From: CAYMZZ01 sp964395095
Lineage (GTDB): Bacteria > Bacteroidota > Bacteroidia > Chitinophagales > Chitinophagaceae
Length of the DNA: 64,000 nt
NCBI GenBank assembly: GCA_964395095.1
Contig: CAYMZZ010000003.1
Span: 310,001 to 374,000, forward strand
Reading direction: 5' to 3'
Below the pieces are notes generated by a model. The model ran no database searches. It was not told the DNA's origin and was given only the letters and a program-made list of their open reading frames with translations. Position numbers and translations under genes: made by a program. This document shows positions 33,872-42,469 of the stretch, piece after piece. Positions within the stretch are counted from its first letter, which is position 1; every line of letters starts with the position of its first letter.

Positions 33872-34966
33872 ATGCCTGAAAAAAAATTACCCGCCGTTTT
33901 GGTCCTGGCCGACGGCACAGTAGCTCATGGACAGTCCTTTGGTGCCATTGGTACCACCACTGGTGAAATTTGTTTCAATACGGGTATGACCGGTTACCAG
34001 GAAGTGTTTACGGATCCCAGCTATTTTGGCCAGATCCTGATCATGAATGCCGTGCATGTGGGCAATTATGGTGTAATGTCGGCGGATGTGGAATCCGATT
34101 CGGTTAAGATCAGGGGGCTGATAGGGCGGAATCTCGAAGAAGGATACTCGCGCAAGCTCGCCGAAGGCAACCTGGATCAATACCTCAGGGATAATAATAT
34201 TGTATCGATAGAGGGTGTGGATACACGTGCGCTGGTGGCCCATGTGCGTACCAAAGGCGCTATGAACTGTATCATTTCTTCCGAAACCACCGACGTGGAG
34301 GAACTCAAGAACCGGTTGGCACAGGTGCCAGACATGAATGGGCTGGAACTGGCTTCACAGGTGAGTACCAAAGAGGCCTATGAAATGGGAGACCCGGCTG
34401 CTGCCAAACGCATAGCGGTGATGGACTATGGGGTGAAGCAACATATTCTGCATTGCATGGTCGACCGGGGTGCTTTTGTAAAAGTATTTCCGGCGAAAAC
34501 TCCGCTGAAAACCGTGAAGGAATTTAATCCCAATGGTTATTTTATCTCCAATGGTCCCGGCGATCCGGCTGCCATGGATTATGCCATTGAAACGGTGAAG
34601 GAGATTTTGAAAGAAGATAAACCTGTATTCGGAATTTGCCTCGGTCATCAATTGCTGGCGCTGGCCAATGGCATCCCCACCTTCAAAATGCACCATGGCC
34701 ACCGTGGCCTCAATCACCCGGTGAAGAATATCATCACGGGTCGCTCCGAAATCACTACCCAAAACCATGGATTTGGTGTGGATCCTGAGGCGGTGAAAAA
34801 AGCGGATCATATCGAAATCACCCATCTCAACCTGAATGATCAATCAATAGAAGGTATTCGGGTAAAAGGAAAGAAAGCTTTCTCCGTACAATACCACCCC
34901 GAAAGCACCCCCGGCCCGCACGATAGCCGGTATTTGTTCGATGATTTCCTGGCAATGGTTGAGTAG
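33872..34966 (+). CDS. carA: Carbamoyl-phosphate synthase small subunit
   Basis: Glutamine amidotransferase subunit that feeds ammonia to CarB for arginine and pyrimidine synthesis. The first half (LVLADGTVAHGQSFGA, GEICFNTGMTGYQEVFTDPSY) is the CarA-specific domain; the second is a class I amidotransferase with nucleophile Cys in GICLGHQLL (about 255) and the His/Glu pair in YHPESTPGPHD (about 340). ATG at 33872 is preferred to a TTG nine bases earlier. carB is not adjacent, which is common in this phylum. Confidence 0.96.
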   Translation: MPEKKLPAVLVLADGTVAHGQSFGAIGTTTGEICFNTGMTGYQEVFTDPSYFGQILIMNAVHVGNYGVMSADVESDSVKIRGLIGRNLEEGYSRKLAEGNLDQYLRDNNIVSIEGVDTRALVAHVRTKGAMNCIISSETTDVEELKNRLAQVPDMNGLELASQVSTKEAYEMGDPAAAKRIAVMDYGVKQHILHCMVDRGAFVKVFPAKTPLKTVKEFNPNGYFISNGPGDPAAMDYAIETVKEILKEDKPVFGICLGHQLLALANGIPTFKMHHGHRGLNHPVKNIITGRSEITTQNHGFGVDPEAVKKADHIEITHLNLNDQSIEGIRVKGKKAFSVQYHPESTPGPHDSRYLFDDFLAMVE

Positions 34967-34967
34967 T

Positions 34968-35193
34968 GGGAAGTAGTAAGTAGTAAGTGGTAAATTGTAA
35001 GTAATAAGTTGTGAGTGTCATTTCCTGAATAGGATCTGTGAAGCTGGGAAATGAAAATTGGTTTCAGAAAAAAATCTGCGTATTCTGCGTAGAAATCTGT
35101 GAAAATCTGCGGGAAATGCTTCCGCAGTTCCAACCTGTTTAAAGATCAGGAGAGATTTCCCGCAGATTTTCACAGATTTTTCCGCAGATTAAC
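34968..35193. repeat. TAGTAAG words followed by AATCTGCG inverted repeat
   Basis: Directly after the carA stop is a run of AGTAAG/AATAAG words (to about 35017). Next comes a fourth word family: AATCTGTGAAAATCTGCGG-type arms, with perfect 24-bp pairing of 35094-35117 with 35155-35178. A related nested element is at 57936-58248. Confidence 0.8.
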
Positions 35194-35205
35194 GCAGGTG
35201 AGGGG

Positions 35206-35847
35206 TTGAATATCTTTTTGACTTTAAATATAGAATCAAAGCCTCCCAACTTACTAATCACAAATTCCCAAATACCCAAATTCACAAATTTTATCAAAGC
35301 CTCAAATTTACTCCCTCCCTTCCCTCCACTTCGGTCGGCCCGCTTCCTGTTGGAGGAGATAGTGCCGGATGACCAGGCTTTTATTTTCGAAGGTCTGAGC
35401 CATCCGGAAGTGATCCCATTTTATGGTGTGTCGTACGCAACATTGGAGGAAACGGCCGGCCAGATGGAGTTCTATCATCGGGTCTGGCAGGAGCAAACGG
35501 GGGCTTACTGGAAAATTGTTTCAAAAGAAACGCATCAGCCATTAGGTGTTTGCGGTTTAAGCGGATATATCGCGCAGCACGAAAAAGCTGAACTGGGCGC
35601 CTGGTTGTTGCCCCAATTTATGCGTCAGGGCATTATGAAGGAAGTATTACCCGTGGTAATCGATTTTGCCTTTCAACACTGGCCATTACATCGCCTCGAA
35701 GGAATTGTGGAAGTAGGTAACGAAGCCAGCAGTGGGTTGATGAAGAAATTGGGCTTCCTGTATGAAGGAACACTCAGGGAGGCGGAGTTGAAAAAGGGGA
35801 AGAGGGTGAGTTTGGAAATGTATAGTTTGCTGAAAGGGGAGTTTTGA
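35206..35847 (+). CDS. GNAT-family N-acetyltransferase (RimJ/RimL type), start uncertain
   Basis: From residue about 45 the protein is a RimJ/RimL-like acetyltransferase: ARFLLEEIVPDDQAFIFEGL, the acetyl-CoA loop region ELGAWLLPQFMRQGIMKEVL, and the C-terminal VEVGNEASSGLMKKLGF followed by YEGTLRE. It probably acetylates a protein N-terminus or a small amine. The first 40 residues only translate the intergenic AATTTG words and open with TTG; no ATG lies near the family start. The gene may use a non-standard start or have lost its original one through repeat growth. Confidence 0.8.
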   Translation: MNIFLTLNIESKPPNLLITNSQIPKFTNFIKASNLLPPFPPLRSARFLLEEIVPDDQAFIFEGLSHPEVIPFYGVSYATLEETAGQMEFYHRVWQEQTGAYWKIVSKETHQPLGVCGLSGYIAQHEKAELGAWLLPQFMRQGIMKEVLPVVIDFAFQHWPLHRLEGIVEVGNEASSGLMKKLGFLYEGTLREAELKKGKRVSLEMYSLLKGEF

Positions 35848-35980
35848 GTTGTAAGTTTTAAGTTATAAGTTTTAAGTGGGTACAATGTTTATGCATGTAA
35901 ATGATGGCTACCAATAATTTCAATAACTTACCGCTTAAAACTTACAACTTATAACTTAAAACTTACAACTTATAACTCCC
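35846..35980. repeat. Facing TTTTAAG arms between the GNAT gene and aroQ
   Basis: Left arm TTGTAAGTTTTAAG words from the GNAT stop to about 35876, loop of about 55 bases, right arm of ACTTACAAC/ACTTATAAC words ending at the aroQ start. Confidence 0.75.
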
Positions 35981-35981
35981 C

Positions 35982-36419
35982 ATGCATATCTCCATCATCA
36001 ACGGCCCCAATCTCAACCTGCTGGGACAGCGGGAGACCGGCATTTACGGCTCTACCTCTTTCGAGGATTTCCTGCATTCCCTTCGTGAGCGTTATCCCAA
36101 AGTCCGGTTCAGTTATTTTCAAAGCAATATCGAAGGTGAGTTGGTGGATGCTTTGCAGAAGATGGGATTTGAGGCTGATGGAATCATTCTGAACCCGGCT
36201 GCCTATACGCATACTTCGGTGGCTATCGGGGATGCGATAGCGGCGATCAGGGCCCCGGTGATAGAAGTACATATTTCCAATGTGCACGCCAGGGAAGATT
36301 TTCGCAAAATTTCGCATGTAAGCGCGAAAGTAAAAGGAAGCATCATTGGCCTGGGATTACAGGGATATGAGCTCGCCCTGCTCTGGCTCCTGCAGCAGCA
36401 GGAACCCCTGGCCACCTGA
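35982..36419 (+). CDS. aroQ: 3-dehydroquinate dehydratase, type II
   Basis: Third step of the shikimate pathway. A 145-residue type II enzyme: INGPNLNLLGQRETGIYG (lid loop with Arg17 and catalytic Tyr22), FFQSN-like YFQSNIEGELVDAL, ILNPAAYTHTSVAI (about 69-82) and EVHISNVHAREDFR with catalytic His. Length fits. The downstream gap is short and empty. Confidence 0.95.
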   Translation: MHISIINGPNLNLLGQRETGIYGSTSFEDFLHSLRERYPKVRFSYFQSNIEGELVDALQKMGFEADGIILNPAAYTHTSVAIGDAIAAIRAPVIEVHISNVHAREDFRKISHVSAKVKGSIIGLGLQGYELALLWLLQQQEPLAT

Positions 36420-36499
36420 GCGGATATTCCGGCAGGGAATTTGCGACGGATCCGGCAACAAATGCCCTTACCCTGTCGTTAACTTAAAAATGGCCCACT

Positions 36500-37207
36500 A
36501 TGCGTTGCCTTCTCCTCATTCTTTCGTCCATGCTTCTTCTTTCTGCGCAATCGCAGACCTGGAAGTCCTATATCATCAGCGTAAGAGGGGATACCCTTAA
36601 TCGCGTGGATATGCAGGAAAAAAAACAGGGCCCCTGGGTGCATAAGTATGAGTCGGTGCGGGGTGAACCGGGCTATGAGGAGCAGGGTTACTATGAAAAT
36701 GATATGAAAGTGGGGCGCTGGGTCAAATTTTCAACCATGGGCGATAAACTGGCCGAGGAAAATTACCGCTGGGGCCAGTTGGATGGTAAAAGCCGCTACT
36801 TTACCCGCCTGGGCGGATTGCTGCGGGAAGAAAGCTGGCGCGCGGTAGAGCCGGGAAAGTCATTTGACACAGTGGATGTGATTGATCCGATGGACGCATC
36901 ACGCATTAAAGAAAGGGTGGTTGTGCCTGTGGAAGGCTATGCCGTAAAGCATGGAACCTGGACCTATTACGATCCTGAGTGGGGAACAATCATGCGCACG
37001 GAAGAATACTGGATGAATAAAAGCAAGGCGGAGATGGAAAAGGAAACAGCCGCAGCAGGCGATGACCTGAAGCCGCTTGATGTGAGTAAGGACGGCAGCG
37101 CCGAAAAAACGGAAGCGAAAAAGCCGCAGGCTATACTCGATTATGAGAAAAAGAATTCGGGCAAGAAAAAAGTGAAAGTGCGGGATGGCCGCACCGGCGG
37201 TGGATAA
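36500..37207 (+). CDS. Secreted MORN/YwqK-like repeat protein
   Basis: A 235-residue exported protein with signal peptide MRCLLLILSSMLLLSAQSQ. The body has MORN-type units with a KxGxW and YxNDxKxGxW pattern (KKQGPWVHKYE; GYYENDMKVGRWVKF; YAVKHGTWTYYDPEW), like the YwqK family. The tail is Lys/Glu-rich and ends in a basic, Gly-rich stretch. Function unknown; such repeats usually serve at the cell surface or in toxin-immunity pairs, but no toxin is adjacent. Confidence 0.7.
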   Translation: MRCLLLILSSMLLLSAQSQTWKSYIISVRGDTLNRVDMQEKKQGPWVHKYESVRGEPGYEEQGYYENDMKVGRWVKFSTMGDKLAEENYRWGQLDGKSRYFTRLGGLLREESWRAVEPGKSFDTVDVIDPMDASRIKERVVVPVEGYAVKHGTWTYYDPEWGTIMRTEEYWMNKSKAEMEKETAAAGDDLKPLDVSKDGSAEKTEAKKPQAILDYEKKNSGKKKVKVRDGRTGGG

Positions 37208-37261
37208 TGGCTTCTTAGTTATACGGATAACCTACTTTCTGATCTGCCTGATGCCGGAGCA

Positions 37262-38083
37262 TCAGCGTTGGTTCTTCCCAAAAAAATCTGCAAAGAACAA
37301 AAACTGGTACCTGATAGCCAGTGCCCAGTAGTTCCAGTCGTGCTTGCCCGGCCGCTCAACATATTCATGCGGTATTTTTAACGACAACAGCTTCTGATGC
37401 AGGGCGGCGTTGATGCCATAGAAAAAATCCTCGGTACCACAATCAATGATCATAGCCGGCGCCTCTGCCGGTTTTATTTTGCCCACCAGTCCCATCACGG
37501 AATAATCCACCCAGTTCTGCGCATACTGCAGGGTATCGCCCAGGCGCTGGGGCACATCAAATCGGGTGGTGCAGCAAAGCAGGTCAACCCCGCCGCTCAT
37601 GCTGCCACAGGCGCCGAAGGTTTGCGGGAAGCGCAGGCCCAGGTAGAGACCGCCATGTCCGCCCATGCTGAGCCCGGTTATGGCGCGGCCGGCAGGTTCG
37701 GCCCGGGTGGGATAGTGCCGGTCGATATAAGCGGGTATTTCCTCTGCCACATAAGTAGCATAACGCATGCTGCTGTCAACCGGGCTGTCGAGATACCAAC
37801 TGCTGAAACCTCCATCCGGACAAACCACCATGATGCCGTATTGGTCTGCATATTCCCTGATCGCCGGCACTTTCTGAATCCAGTTGCTATAGTTGCCGCT
37901 ATACCCATGTAGCAGGTAAAGCACCGGCCAGCCGGCAGCAGGCTTTTCCGCATCCGGTACAATTACCACACAACGGGCTTCCATGCGCATGGCCCTGCTG
38001 GGTATGCTGAGCGTGTCAACGCTGGCAGCATGAAGCTGGGCAGCCAGCAACAGGGCCGGAACTAAACTGAACCATGATTTCAT
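37262..38083 (-). CDS. Secreted esterase of the esterase D / acetylxylan esterase type
   Basis: A 273-residue alpha/beta hydrolase with a signal peptide (first 19 residues, ending LHA). LYLLHGYSGNYSNWI forms the oxyanion hole; the nucleophile Ser is in GLSMGGHGG (about 145), the acid in IIDCGTEDFFYG (about 215) and His in GKHDWNYW (about 249). Relatives hydrolyse feruloyl, acetyl or formylglutathione esters; the periplasmic site suggests a polysaccharide-linked ester. Monocistronic. Confidence 0.87.
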   Translation of the reverse strand: MKSWFSLVPALLLAAQLHAASVDTLSIPSRAMRMEARCVVIVPDAEKPAAGWPVLYLLHGYSGNYSNWIQKVPAIREYADQYGIMVVCPDGGFSSWYLDSPVDSSMRYATYVAEEIPAYIDRHYPTRAEPAGRAITGLSMGGHGGLYLGLRFPQTFGACGSMSGGVDLLCCTTRFDVPQRLGDTLQYAQNWVDYSVMGLVGKIKPAEAPAMIIDCGTEDFFYGINAALHQKLLSLKIPHEYVERPGKHDWNYWALAIRYQFLFFADFFGKNQR

Positions 38084-38111
38084 GGCTTAAATATAAGCCC
38101 TCTGCGATTTA

Positions 38112-38143
38112 TTTGGCGCATTCGGGGATTTGCTATAAATTTG
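38112..38143 (+). promoter_or_regulatory. Promoter of the SPFH gene
   Basis: TTTG (38112-38115), 20-base spacer, TAAATTTG (38136-38143): both elements of the Bacteroidota promoter at ideal spacing, 31 bases before the ATG. Confidence 0.75.
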
Positions 38144-38173
38144 ATATCAAAATGATATTAAAACAAATTTTGT

Positions 38174-39049
38174 ATGGAAAAAATATTCAGACCCGTTTCG
38201 GGATTCCTGGCCCTTCTCGCGGCCCTGGTTTTTTTTATTGCCGGCATCGTGTTTATGGCAAATGGGGTGGATGATCAGAATGAGCCGACCATCCGTATGT
38301 GGATCGGATTATTCGCCGTATTGTTGGCTATTTTCCTTTTCAAAGGCATCACCATCATCAACCCCAACCATTCCCGTGTTTGCGTTTTCTTTGGCAAATA
38401 TGTGGGTACGGTAAAGGAGAATGGGCTGAAGTTTATCAATCCCCTGTTCAGGCGCATGAATATTTCTCTCCGTGCGCAGAACCTGGAAAGCTCCAAGCTG
38501 AAAGTGAATGACAAGATGGGCAACCCCATTGAAATTGGCGCGGTGATCGTATGGCAGGTGCGCGACACTTATAAAGCAGCTTTTGAAGTGGCAAACTATG
38601 ACCACTACGTAAAAGTGCAAAGTGAAGCCGCGGTTCGGCACCTGGCCAATAGCTTTCCTTACGATAACCTGGAAGATGAAACGGCCGATATCACTTTGCG
38701 GGATGGGGCCGAAAAAGTGAATGAAATACTGGAGCGGGAGTTGAACGAGCGACTGGCCCCCGCCGGCATTGTGATCATTGAAGCGCGCATCAGTCACCTG
38801 GCCTATGCAGCAGAAATCGCCGGAGCGATGTTGCAAAGGCAACAGGCTACCGCCATTGTTGCCGCGCGCACCAAGATTGTGGAAGGTGCCGTAGGCATGG
38901 TGGAAATGGCCCTTGATATGTTGGCCAAGAAACAGGTGGTGACGCTCGATGATGAAAAGAAAGCGGCCATGGTGAGCAACCTGATGGTAGTACTTTGCGG
39001 GGAGAAAAGTGCCTCACCCGTATTGAATACCGGAACCCTGTATCAATAA
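38174..39049 (+). CDS. SPFH-domain (stomatin/prohibitin-like) membrane protein
   Basis: A 291-residue protein with two N-terminal membrane helices (about 10-32 and 41-60) and an SPFH domain (about 65-250: NPNHSRVCVFFGKYVGTV, AVIVWQVRDTYKAAFEV, ARISHLAYAAEIAGAMLQRQQA). SPFH proteins oligomerise into membrane microdomain scaffolds. A ribbon-helix-helix protein is encoded 16 bases downstream. This pairing recurs in other bacteria as I recall, often with the small gene labelled Arc-like. Confidence 0.88.
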   Translation: MEKIFRPVSGFLALLAALVFFIAGIVFMANGVDDQNEPTIRMWIGLFAVLLAIFLFKGITIINPNHSRVCVFFGKYVGTVKENGLKFINPLFRRMNISLRAQNLESSKLKVNDKMGNPIEIGAVIVWQVRDTYKAAFEVANYDHYVKVQSEAAVRHLANSFPYDNLEDETADITLRDGAEKVNEILERELNERLAPAGIVIIEARISHLAYAAEIAGAMLQRQQATAIVAARTKIVEGAVGMVEMALDMLAKKQVVTLDDEKKAAMVSNLMVVLCGEKSASPVLNTGTLYQ

Positions 39050-39064
39050 ATCAAATGAATCCGG

Positions 39065-39244
39065 ATGCCAGATAAGAAAACATTTGTATTGCGATTAGAT
39101 GCCGACATGTACAAGGCGTTGGAGAAATGGGCCGCTGATGAATTTCGCAGTGTAAACGGTCAACTGGAATGGATCATTGCCCAAAAGCTGAAAGAGGCGG
39201 GTCGCGCACCCTCCGAGAAAAAAGGGAAGACCCGCAGCAACTGA
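39065..39244 (+). CDS. Arc-type ribbon-helix-helix protein (59 aa)
   Basis: ATG at 39065, TGA at 39242-39244. KTFVLRLDADMYKALEKWAADEF gives the beta strand and first helix of an Arc/MetJ fold; RSVNGQLEWIIAQKL the second helix. The tail is basic. It is co-transcribed with the SPFH gene (16-base gap) and ended by a strong terminator. No toxin partner is visible, so it looks linked to the SPFH protein, possibly as a regulator. Confidence 0.8.
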   Translation: MPDKKTFVLRLDADMYKALEKWAADEFRSVNGQLEWIIAQKLKEAGRAPSEKKGKTRSN

Positions 39245-39258
39245 TAAAGGCGTATAGG

Positions 39259-39293
39259 AAAAAAGCGCAGTGGTAAATCCACTGCGCTTTTTT
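39259..39293 (+). terminator. Terminator after the Arc-type gene
   Basis: Perfect 15-bp stem (39259-39273 with 39279-39293), 5-base loop, T-run. Confidence 0.9.
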
Positions 39294-39333
39294 ATTGAAG
39301 CTAATTCAATAACCAAATCCCCTTCACCTCCAC

Positions 39334-39377
39334 CTACAATGAATAAGCGGTGGTTTACCACCGCTTATTCATTGTAG
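39334..39377 (-). terminator. 20-bp perfect hairpin after the M1 peptidase gene
   Basis: Arms 39334-39353 and 39358-39377, TTTA loop. It begins one base after the stop codon of the minus-strand peptidase gene. Tail lacks a long T-run but the stem is perfect. Confidence 0.75.
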
Positions 39378-39378
39378 A

Positions 39379-41757
39379 TTAGAATCCTTTTTTCTCATTG
39401 GCCTTTTGCATCGGGTTGATGCCGGGCGGTTGGGTTACATTCATTTTTTGCTTGAAGAGCTGGAAGCGGCTCGGAGCCGGAATATCGTTCCAGCTATTGT
39501 TGCTTTCATCGATATCAGCGGTTTCGCGATAGGGATCCAGCTTTATTGACGCCACTTCCTTGTCCTTCATAAAGGATTTTGTCACTTTATTCTCATTATA
39601 ACGCCAGATCTGCGCAGGAATTCTTTCTATCTCCTTTGTGCCGTCCTTGTAGGTCCACTCAATGATGATGGGCATTACCAGTCCACCCTTATTGCTGAAG
39701 GTTAATTCGTAGAGATGCTTGTCGCCATACTTCTTCTGACCTTCCTCATCAAGCGTTTCAATGTTGGATACACTGCGAACGGGGTAAGAGTTGCTGTCGT
39801 AAGGCTCCAGGCCGCGATCATAGCGCCAGTAGAAATCGCGCAAAGTGGTATCACGATCCGTTTCGAAAACGATATTCTTGTCTTCGCGGTTGCGACGCTT
39901 GGAAAGATCATCGAAATCATTAACCAGCGGCTTGGGCAGCTTACGCATCACCGTGGTATCCGTAAACGGTGGTTTAGCCGTTACATCGGGTTTGGCATAT
40001 TTCACGGTGTCGAGCGCGATATCAACCGGATCGGTGCCATAAAACCAGCCTCTCCAGAACCAGTCGAGATCTTCTCCCGTAGCATCTTCCAGGGTGCGGA
40101 AGAAATCGGCTGGAGCAGGTGATTTGAAAGCCCAGCGCCTCGAATATTCCTTAAATGCGTAATCGAAGAGCTCGCGGCCCACGATGGTTTCGCGCAGAAT
40201 ATTGAGTGCAGTGGCGGGCTTATCGTATGCATTGGGGCCAAAACGCACGATATTCTCGGAATTGGTCATTACGGGTTCCAACTGGTCCTTGGGCAATTTC
40301 ATGTAATTGACAATAGTCCAGGGCGCTCCTTCGGTACTGGGAAATGTATTATCCCAAAGTTCCTGTGTGAGGTATTGCAGGTAGGAGTTCAATCCTTCAT
40401 CCATCCAGGTCCACTGGCGTTCATCACTGTTGATGATCATGGGGAAGAAATTATGTCCCACTTCGTGAATGATCACAAAGATGGCGGCATTGCGGGAACT
40501 CTCGGTATAAGATCCGTCTTTTTGTGCACGGCCGGGGTTGAAACAGATCATCGGATATTCCATACCCTGGTTGCCTTCCACCGACTGTGCGGTGGGGTAG
40601 GGGTAAGGAATGGAGAAATCAGAATAAGTCTTGATGGTATGGGCCACAGCCTTGGTGGAATAGCGATTGTAGATGGGGAATGCTTCCTCACCATAGAAGC
40701 TCATGCACATTACTTTCTTGCCTTCTACAAAAGTGGGCATGGCATCCCACACAAAACGGCGGCTGCTGGTCCAGGCAAAGTCACGCACATTGTCTGCCTT
40801 ATAGATCCAGGTTTTTTTAGCGGTGGATTTTTTCTTCGATGCGGCTTTGGCTTCGTCGAGGGTGACAATTTCAACGGGTTCTTTTGCTGTCTGCGCCTTG
40901 GCCCAGCGGGATTTTTGCGTGGCATTCAGCACGGTGGCATAATTCAGACACTCGCCGGTGGAACCCACAATATGGTCGGCGGGAACAGTCATCTGCACTT
41001 TGAAATTTCCAAAACTGAGTGCGAATTCACCACGACCGGTAAACTGGTGGTTTTGCCAACCCTGGTCATCGGTGTATTTGCAAAGCCGGGGATACCATTG
41101 TGTAACGGTATAGGCATTATTGCCATCGTCGAACGATTCATAACCGCCGCGTGCGCCTCCAAAGCGAACAAAATCGCCCCGGTTAGCCAGCTTATAGTTC
41201 CAGTCAATCTTGAATACAAATTTCTGACCGGGCTTCAGGGGCGTGGGCAGCTCTACACGCATCATGGTTTTATTCAATACATGCTTCAGCGCTTTCCCAT
41301 TTATATCCACCAGTTTGGTGATCTTGAAGCCATACCCGTTATCGCTACGGCTTTCTTCCATGGCATTCAGCATATTGTCGGTAGCCTGTCGGGGCAGGGT
41401 GCTGCTGTTTTCATAGCCGGCATTGTTGACGGTGCTGTGCTGGTTCTCGTCGAGCTGCAACCAGAGATAAGTGAGCACGTCGGGTGAATTGTTGTGGTAA
41501 GTAATGGTTTCACTGCCGGTGAGTTTGTTGTTAGGCTCGTCCAGCTCGCATTTGATGTCGTAGTCGACACGCTGTTGCCAGTATTTGGGACCGGGCGCGC
41601 CACTGGCCGTGCGGTACTCGTTGGGTGTGGGCAAAATGGTTCCCAGTTGTTCGAATTTATTCCCGTGATTGCTGCCGGGATTATTCTGAATGTTCTGTGA
41701 CCACAACGCCAGCATGGGTCCGCCAAGCAGGAGCAATAAGATAGCTAGCTTTTTCAT
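39379..41757 (-). CDS. Secreted M1-family zinc metallopeptidase
   Basis: A 792-residue exported enzyme (signal peptide MKKLAILLLLLGGPMLALWSQ). The gluzincin motif is HEVGHNFFP (about 430) with the third zinc ligand Glu in WTWMDEGLNSY (about 451); the exopeptidase motif is the variant GMEYP instead of GAMEN. Large beta-sandwich N-terminal domain. It likely trims peptides in the periplasm or outside. Gene order M1, HupE-like, DUF6702 (the last divergent) recurs in Bacteroidota as I recall, so the three may work together. Confidence 0.9.
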   Translation of the reverse strand: MKKLAILLLLLGGPMLALWSQNIQNNPGSNHGNKFEQLGTILPTPNEYRTASGAPGPKYWQQRVDYDIKCELDEPNNKLTGSETITYHNNSPDVLTYLWLQLDENQHSTVNNAGYENSSTLPRQATDNMLNAMEESRSDNGYGFKITKLVDINGKALKHVLNKTMMRVELPTPLKPGQKFVFKIDWNYKLANRGDFVRFGGARGGYESFDDGNNAYTVTQWYPRLCKYTDDQGWQNHQFTGRGEFALSFGNFKVQMTVPADHIVGSTGECLNYATVLNATQKSRWAKAQTAKEPVEIVTLDEAKAASKKKSTAKKTWIYKADNVRDFAWTSSRRFVWDAMPTFVEGKKVMCMSFYGEEAFPIYNRYSTKAVAHTIKTYSDFSIPYPYPTAQSVEGNQGMEYPMICFNPGRAQKDGSYTESSRNAAIFVIIHEVGHNFFPMIINSDERQWTWMDEGLNSYLQYLTQELWDNTFPSTEGAPWTIVNYMKLPKDQLEPVMTNSENIVRFGPNAYDKPATALNILRETIVGRELFDYAFKEYSRRWAFKSPAPADFFRTLEDATGEDLDWFWRGWFYGTDPVDIALDTVKYAKPDVTAKPPFTDTTVMRKLPKPLVNDFDDLSKRRNREDKNIVFETDRDTTLRDFYWRYDRGLEPYDSNSYPVRSVSNIETLDEEGQKKYGDKHLYELTFSNKGGLVMPIIIEWTYKDGTKEIERIPAQIWRYNENKVTKSFMKDKEVASIKLDPYRETADIDESNNSWNDIPAPSRFQLFKQKMNVTQPPGINPMQKANEKKGF

Positions 41758-41780
41758 GATGATTGTTTTATGATTGAGTG

Positions 41781-42359
41781 TTACCAGGGAATTCTTTCCA
41801 GGGCAATTTTAAGCGAAATACCAAATACGGCCGCCGAGAGGAAGATGACCCACTCGCGTCTGTTTACACGCAACACGGAAATGATCAACTGCGCCAGTAA
41901 AAGCAGGACGGTTACCACTACGATCTGCCCTACTTCCAAACCCACATTAAAGCCAAATAATCCCCAGGCCAGGTTTTGGTCAGGAGCCAGCATCATGCGT
42001 ATGGAATTCGCAAATCCCATTCCATGTACCAGGCCAAAAAAGAGTGCCAGGAAATAGTTGATACGCACTGAGCGGGGGGTAAACTTTTTTTGTGCCAGGT
42101 TTGACAACGCAGTAATCACAATGGTGACGGGAATGAGAAATTCTACCCAATCGCTGGGGAAACGAACCAGGTCCAAAACACTTAGGGCGAGCGTCAGGGA
42201 ATGGCCAATCGTGAAAGCGGTGACGAGGATCAAAACCTGCTTCCAGTCGCGCAACAGGTAGATGGCAGCCAGGGCTGCGATAAAGAGTTGATGATCCAGT
42301 GCATCGCTGCTGATAATATGTGCCCAGCCTTCGCGAAAATAAAAGCCAAAATCTCCCAT
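41781..42359 (-). CDS. HupE/UreJ-like membrane protein
   Basis: Six or so membrane spans. The pattern GWAHIISSDALDHQLFIAAL, LVTAFTIGHSLTLALS and FGLVHGMGFANS (His/Asp-bearing loops next to helices) marks the HupE/UreJ family, where such residues suggest metal (nickel, cobalt) handling. The start at 42359 (MGDFGFYFREG) is preferred to one 30 bases upstream. Same strand and 23 bases from the M1 peptidase gene: probably an operon. No hydrogenase or urease is near, so the metal role is unproven. Confidence 0.82.
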   Translation of the reverse strand: MGDFGFYFREGWAHIISSDALDHQLFIAALAAIYLLRDWKQVLILVTAFTIGHSLTLALSVLDLVRFPSDWVEFLIPVTIVITALSNLAQKKFTPRSVRINYFLALFFGLVHGMGFANSIRMMLAPDQNLAWGLFGFNVGLEVGQIVVVTVLLLLAQLIISVLRVNRREWVIFLSAAVFGISLKIALERIPW

Positions 42360-42457
42360 GATGGAACTGCGGTTTTCAGGAATTGCCAACTAAATGAACG
42401 AATTTGCCGTCTCCTTTGCAGGCCGTTAAAATAAGGCAGAGTTTCGTAACCATAAAA

Positions 42458-42465
42458 TAATTTTG
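42458..42465 (+). promoter_or_regulatory. -7 element four bases before the DUF6702 start codon
   Basis: TAATTTTG ends four bases before the ATG at 42470, so the transcript would start at or near the ATG (leaderless or nearly so). Confidence 0.5.
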
Positions 42466-42469
42466 GTCA

